Positions 59,254 to 64,000 of a stretch of DNA of 64,000 bases are shown piece after piece. The DNA is from Diphasiastrum complanatum (Eukaryota > Streptophyta > Lycopodiopsida > Lycopodiales > Lycopodiaceae): contig CM055095.1 in NCBI GenBank assembly GCA_029204225.1, positions 27,576,958 through 27,640,957 on the forward strand. Direction: 5' to 3'. A model generated the notes under the pieces. That model saw only the letters and a list, made by a program, of their open reading frames with translations. It did not search any database and had not been told where the DNA came from. Positions within the stretch are counted from its first letter, which is position 1, and every line of letters starts with the position of its first letter. A program made the position numbers and the translations under genes.

Positions 59254-62169
59254 AGCCCCACCAGTCTTGACAAAGGAAAAATTTTAATTTGCAACAAATT
59301 TGATACAAAGGATTTACAAGGTAACATTTTCCAAAAACCCCACAACATTTGTAACGCCAAAAATGGTGATTTTTCTTTTGTATTTTGGTCCTACCTTTGA
59401 AAAAGGAATTAGCCTCTCAATGAAACACAACATTGCATGTGAATAACGTACCTACATGGCAAAGCCATAATAAAATTGAAGAGAGAATAGTTTTTTCTTG
59501 AAATAATTAGCCATAGACTAGGAACTTTTCACAAAATACAAAGCAAAGTTAGAACAAACATCATTAGCCCCAAGTTCCTATTGTTCTATCTAGCCAAATA
59601 TTCTAGCGCGCAACTGCTTTAAGGCTTTGCTAAAAACTAATAGCAAAAAGATCAACGAAAACAATGTCATTAAGAATGAAATCTAAACAAAAAAACCTTT
59701 TGAACTTAACAATAAATCTAGCAATAAAAATATCACAACAAGATTTTCAGAGAGGCAAATAACAAAAGAACAAGAGATTTTTCACATCTTCATCCAATGT
59801 TTTGCGTCATGAGAGAAATTACCCCTATATTTGGCTATGACAAAAAGAGCATGTTGGATAATTCTAACGGACCCTTCAACCCCCCTCTAATATTCTTTGT
59901 AAGGATTATTGTAGCAATAACATAAACAGAGGTGAAAGAGTACCTACTTGCCTTATTCCAATTCCAATTTACCTTACTAGATGACCTTCTAATACTAAAA
60001 TCAAGGGCGGTAGCAATAAATGAAAATGTTTTGATGAGCTTCACTATATAATCAAGTATATCTAGGCATTTACAACATCCAAACATGTAATGTCATCTAA
60101 GCTTATCAAAGTGCTTCTCTAGGTTCAATTTGAATCATGCTACAACAATGATATATGAGTAAGACATATTCAATAATCTATCAAATATACCTACTTCTAA
60201 TAAAATCATATTGTTCTAGATTGATAGGCTTAGCCAAAAAAAGGTTCTAATCTACTTGACACATCTATTAATATGATAAAATTGTTGATATTATCATGAA
60301 TATTGTAAGAGATTCAACTTATCATCAATAATGCAGTATTTTGATGTTCACATATAAGAAAGAAACAAAAAAATTTATAGTATTCATTCATGTTAAAGAT
60401 TACTTTATATTTTTTCACTCCACATTAAACGAAGAGATGGTACCCTTAATTGTTATTGAAATACCTCTACACCTATAATTTATTGGGTACTTATATTGAG
60501 AAAATATTTGCAATATGCATTGTTGGACTTAAAGTAGTGTCACGTATATGGAAAAACTCTTAAAAGGGGAACAAGTGGTGCATTTCATTAAACTGGTAAA
60601 CAATATCTCCAAAAGTATTCGGGTTGGTAACCTTAGTTTGAATATGGTTTGAATTTCTCCTCTTGTATGTGGTCAATGTGTATGTATTGGGGGGAAAATT
60701 ACCTTGTGTATGTTTAATGCTTAGAGAGAGAGTTTTGAGAGAGAGAAAATTACCTTGTGTATGTGTATGTACATGCTTAGAGAGAAAGAGAGATGAGACA
60801 CACACACACACACACACACACACACAAGGTACATAAGTTTGAGGAGTAGCACAAAACAATTAATGAGGCTCCTTAAACCAAAGAGACACTTCAAAAAAGC
60901 CCCTCGTGCAACCATTTATTAGAATGGTTGATTAAATGACATTTACTTGACCAAACCTTCAAGAGGCTTAATGCCAAAGGCTCATGCTGTATCATCATCT
61001 CTATTAATTGAAAGACAAAATTTCAACAAGAGTGATAATCATGCTTTTATATCAAATAAGAAAGAGGACCCATGATAATGCTAAGAATGAGTCAATGTCA
61101 AGTCATCATTCTCTAGCAATGGAAACCTTACAAAGTGTCAAAAATGCCAAGTTTTTACTTTTGTTTTGTATTTTTTTTTAGACAATTAGCATTTAATACA
61201 TATATGCATCTTGGAACTAGTGCATTCACCAACAATCTATGGGGTACTAACACATACATGGACATGACACAAAGGCAATAAGTTTTTTATACATAGTGGT
61301 AGACAACTGCCAAGCATAAATGTCTTAATCATTTTCAACCTAAGTAAAGTATTGGCCCACAAAGAATCAAATACCAACCTCTACATGCTCAAGCCAATAT
61401 TTAATCAAATTGTAATGTTTCACATATGCTAGTATAGAGTTCCTATGATACTAATTTGTTGAATTTTATTATATTATTGGGCCATCTTATTTCACTTCTT
61501 AAGAAACAATGTCAGATGAATGTTTGATAATAAAAACATTGTCATACAACTTTTACCATATGTAGTTTAAAACTAGTGTAAAAATGCGTAAGTTCATGTA
61601 AAAGTGGTAAATGAGATTTCTCACATTTGTTCAAAATAGATATTAATATGAGAACCTCCAATATCTATATATATATTCAAACTTATGTACACTTTTGCGC
61701 ACGTGTATGGGTTGCACCCATGGATCCTCCTCCCCTCACCCATGCATGAGCTTTTTTTAACTAAAAAACTTGGGGAGGAGGATGCATGTATAGAAAAAAG
61801 GATGCATGTATGAGGAAAGTGCATATCTCCATACATTTGCACATTGTCTGCATTGGGGGGTGGGCCCCAAAAAGATTCCTTACCCCTCCCTCCCAATTAC
61901 TAAATTCAAATATTTGAAGTTTGAATATAAGGTTTTATTTTCTTTACACATTTCAATGTGCTTTAAACTTTAGCCAATAATCTTTATTACAAGGCATTCT
62001 TATTTATTTTGAAGTACCAAAGTTTTACACATAAATCATGAGCATAAAAATTTTCTTGACTACCTAAAATTGATTCTTTTATTTTCAATCCTTCAAATCT
62101 CTATCTTGGCCCACCATTTTCATGAATGTTTAACCACAAGCCCAAACTTACTATCTTTAACTCCAAAGG

Positions 62170-62405
62170 ATCAAATTTTTCTAAAGACTCGAATTTTTTC
62201 AAAGGATTGAAGGACCCTTGGTACTGTCAAGTTGAATTTTTCAAAAGACTCGAATTTTTTCGAAGACTCAAATTTTTTGAAAGACTCGATTTTATTTTCC
62301 AACGACTCAAATTTTTTCAAAGACTCGAATTTTTCCGAAGGCTCGAATTTTTCTGAAGGCTCAAATTTTTTTAAAGACTCGAATTTTTCCAAAGAATCAA
62401 ATGTT
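62170..62405. repeat. 18-bp minisatellite inside the Helitron
   Basis: About ten units of GACTCGAATTTTTTCAAA with changes. The minus strand stays open and would read as FESLKK-type hexapeptide repeats. It lies only in the first Helitron copy. Confidence 0.85.
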
Positions 62406-62480
62406 TGATATTCGAGATGCGAGATGTGCAAGATTGGCCATCATCCAAATCATCGGTCGCCACCTAGATCGGCCTCCATT

Positions 62481-62497
62481 GCCCGTCAACGACGGGC
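62481..62497 (+). other. Helitron 3' hairpin
   Basis: GCCCGTCAACGACGGGC is a perfect stem of 7 bp with a 3-base loop, 8 bases from the CTAG terminus. It marks the rolling-circle stop signal. Confidence 0.8.
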
Positions 62498-62509
62498 ACT
62501 CTTTACTAG

Positions 62510-63005
62510 TCTATATATATAAAACTATTTTTGCGCATGTGGTGTGCATGTGTATGGGTGCATGCATCCTCCTTTTCTCACCCATGCATACCACTTTCTT
62601 AACTAAAAATGATAGGGAGAGGGATGCATGATGAAAGCGCATATCCCCATACATTTGCACATAATGTGCATTAAGGGATGGGCCCCAAAAAGATTCCCCA
62701 CCCTCTCCCTCCCACCCACTAAATTCAAATATCTTTTTCTAAATTCAAATATTTGAAGTTTTGAAGTTAAGGTTTTATTTTCTTCACACACTTCAAGGTG
62801 CTTTAAACTTTAGCCAATAATCTTTATTAGATGGCTTTCTTATTTATTTTGAATTATCAAAGTTTTACCCATAAATCATGAACAAAAAAAAATCTCTTGA
62901 CTACCTTAAACTGCTTCATTTATTTTTCAATCCCCCAAATCCCTATCTTTGCCCCATTTTAAAAATGTTTACCCACAAGCCCAAACTCACTAGTTTTAAC
63001 TCCTA
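62510..63005 (+). mobile_element. second Helitron copy, truncated at 3' end
   Basis: The text TCTATATATATAAAAC starts at the T next to CTAG of the first copy and matches 61664-62168 in order. Shared words include CATTTGCACAT, GGGCCCCAAAAAGATTCC, GGTTTTATTTTCTT and CTTTAGCCAATAATCTTTATTA. The match ends near 63005 at TTTTAACTCC. No hairpin or CTAG end follows, so the 3' part is missing. Confidence 0.65.
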
Positions 63006-63657
63006 AATCATTACCAACAAGCTTTTATCCATGGGCCGAAAAATGCACAGTTGAAAAAAAAGAGGGGGATGGGGTGAGGGGAGCAAAAGAACCAATAAAA
63101 AGAGAAAAATACATATTTTGGTATATATTTTTGGGTATGATATTCAAATTAGATAGATGGCTTTACATATGGTAGTAAGACTAGAAAATATGGTAAAGTA
63201 CAAAGCCTATGCCAAACCCTTGTGATACTATAGACAAAGATAGAAACAGTTGCTATAAAATATTTTATTGTCTTGAGTAAGTCTATTCTCATAATTTGAT
63301 TAACCCTATTTGGACTATTGATGTTCAATTTTAGCATGATATGTTTTGAGATAAGATCTAATATTACAACACTCCTACTTTTGATTATTTACAAACTACT
63401 CATAATGACGATATAATCATTTTTTACAAAGAGTAGATTGACTTGTTATAGATTGATTAAGTCCTACATGTTATAGACTGCTTAAGTTGTACATGTTCTT
63501 GAAAGGTGATATGTGACATCGCTTTCGTTGGGTAGCACCATAATTCTAGACTATGACATGATTGTGAAAATTGTACATGACCTTATCTACACTAGTAGAC
63601 GTAGTACTTAAGTTAGCTTTACTTTAATATTTGGCCAATTGGTATGGGTTTGACTAA
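63006..63657. other. spacer, nothing recognised
   Basis: AT-rich DNA with no supported frame. A short repeat TTATAGATTGATTAAGT / TTATAGACTGCTTAAGT lies near 63440-63487. Confidence 0.4.
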
Positions 63658-64000
63658 ATGTTAGAAGAACAAAAGGCACAAAGAGAACATCGTGAAATTG
63701 ATCCATTTGCCTCGTTAAATTTGTTGGAATCAAGTACTCAAGTTGCTTATCAATTTTTCGATGAGTTTGATCAACATTGGTGGATGGACTTTTTTGGGGA
63801 AACAAAAAATCAGTTTGCTGAACCTCGAAGACACATCAACAACTGAAGAATTTCATTGGCCTTATAAACTAGGAGCTTCAACTACAATTGTTGAACCTTC
63901 AAATCTTTCTCGGGATAATGATTTCTTGCAGCTTGTGCAATGTGAGGAACACGAAATTTATGTAGGTTCAAGGAAAAATAGGCAAAGTGTAAAAGCTGCA
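63658..64000 (+). pseudogene. coding remnant of unknown family, runs off the window
   Basis: The frame from 63658 reads MLEEQKAQREHREIDPFASL and VAYQFFDEFDQHWWMDFFGE to a TGA at 63844. In the next frame the text goes on: EDTSTTEEFHWPYKLGASTT, LSRDNDFLQLVQCEEHEIYV and GSRKNRQSVKAA to the window end. The change of frame near 63815 could be a frameshift or a missed splice. The aromatic and acidic text looks like real protein. I do not recognise the family; a transposon-encoded or plant-specific protein is possible. Confidence 0.35.

Larger units (their letters stand above)
54891..61663. other. 6.8-kb AT-rich spacer without recognisable genes
   Basis: Frames are short and I recognise no protein family in them. 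A perfect 11-bp stem (GAAAGGCCCGA, GGT loop, TCGGGCCTTTC) lies at 55927-55951. T runs fill 55975-56190. A TG microsatellite lies at 58880-58943, a 62-bp direct repeat at 59051-59112 and 59191-59253, and a CA tract at 60797-60827. Confidence 0.5.
61664..62509 (+). mobile_element. non-autonomous Helitron, complete
   Basis: The element starts TCTATATATATATTC after an A and ends CTAG before a T, the usual Helitron A|T insertion site. Near the 3' end a perfect 7-bp hairpin, GCCCGTC-AAC-GACGGGC (62481-62497), stands 8 bases before CTAG, as in Helitrons. It is 846 bp long and carries no Rep/helicase, so it would depend on an autonomous relative. Its 5' 500 bp match the next copy, which starts directly at its 3' end. 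Confidence 0.75.

Overview
The window looks like nuclear DNA of a land plant: spliced genes with GT-AG introns, plant Ty1/copia and Ty3/gypsy retrotransposons primed by tRNA-iMet or tRNA-Asp type binding sites, a Helitron, very long TA/GT/GA microsatellites and AT-rich spacers. The sequence alone does not fix the species. The retroelement density suggests a large, repeat-rich genome (inference).

Only one gene looks clearly functional: a six-exon minus-strand gene (CDS 52638 down to 47471, 236 aa) for a SAP30-like subunit of a Sin3/histone-deacetylase complex. Its exon phases and splice sites fit exactly. A two-exon minus-strand gene of unknown function (18630 to 18022) also has an open frame. 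It lies tail-to-tail with a spliced ULP1/C48-like SUMO-protease gene (16636-17815), whose catalytic residues survive although stop codons follow the domain.

Layout. 1-2915: end of a gypsy-like LTR joined to a minus-strand copia remnant (gag-protease plus 5' LTR, element A). 4971-8196: a 3.0-kb DNA transposon-like element between TA microsatellites, with 8-bp terminal inverted repeats, three GGTACC palindromes at each end, and a decayed gene encoding a BED-type finger and AT-hooks. 8.2-11 kb: huge microsatellites. 11.4-14.3 kb: a decayed acidic coiled-coil ORF, then fragments of two host genes, S-adenosylmethionine synthetase and a PMT-type methyltransferase. 15.2-15.9 kb: four copies of a 163-bp tandem repeat. 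16.3-24.2 kb: copia remnants around the ULP pair, and a permuted gypsy integrase scrap. 24.2-31.7 kb: two related copia elements (B1, B2) fused head-to-tail. 32.5-40.9 kb: copia fragments (F, D, E) around a gypsy element with LTR, primer-binding site, a leader full of CTCTCGCA-type motifs, gag and protease. 41-47 kb: duplicated spacer and a gypsy integrase scrap. 47.5-53 kb: the SAP30-like gene. 53-61.6 kb: AT-rich spacer with homopolymers and a long fold-back. 61.7-63.0 kb: two abutting Helitron copies. 63.7-64 kb: part of an unidentified coding remnant.

The elements do not form an operon-like system; they are layers of nested insertions. The most interesting points are the TA-nested BED element with symmetric GGTACC ends, the convergent ULP/unknown gene pair, the co-located host-gene fragments, the tandem Helitrons, and the 16-bp palindrome cluster near a copia LTR.
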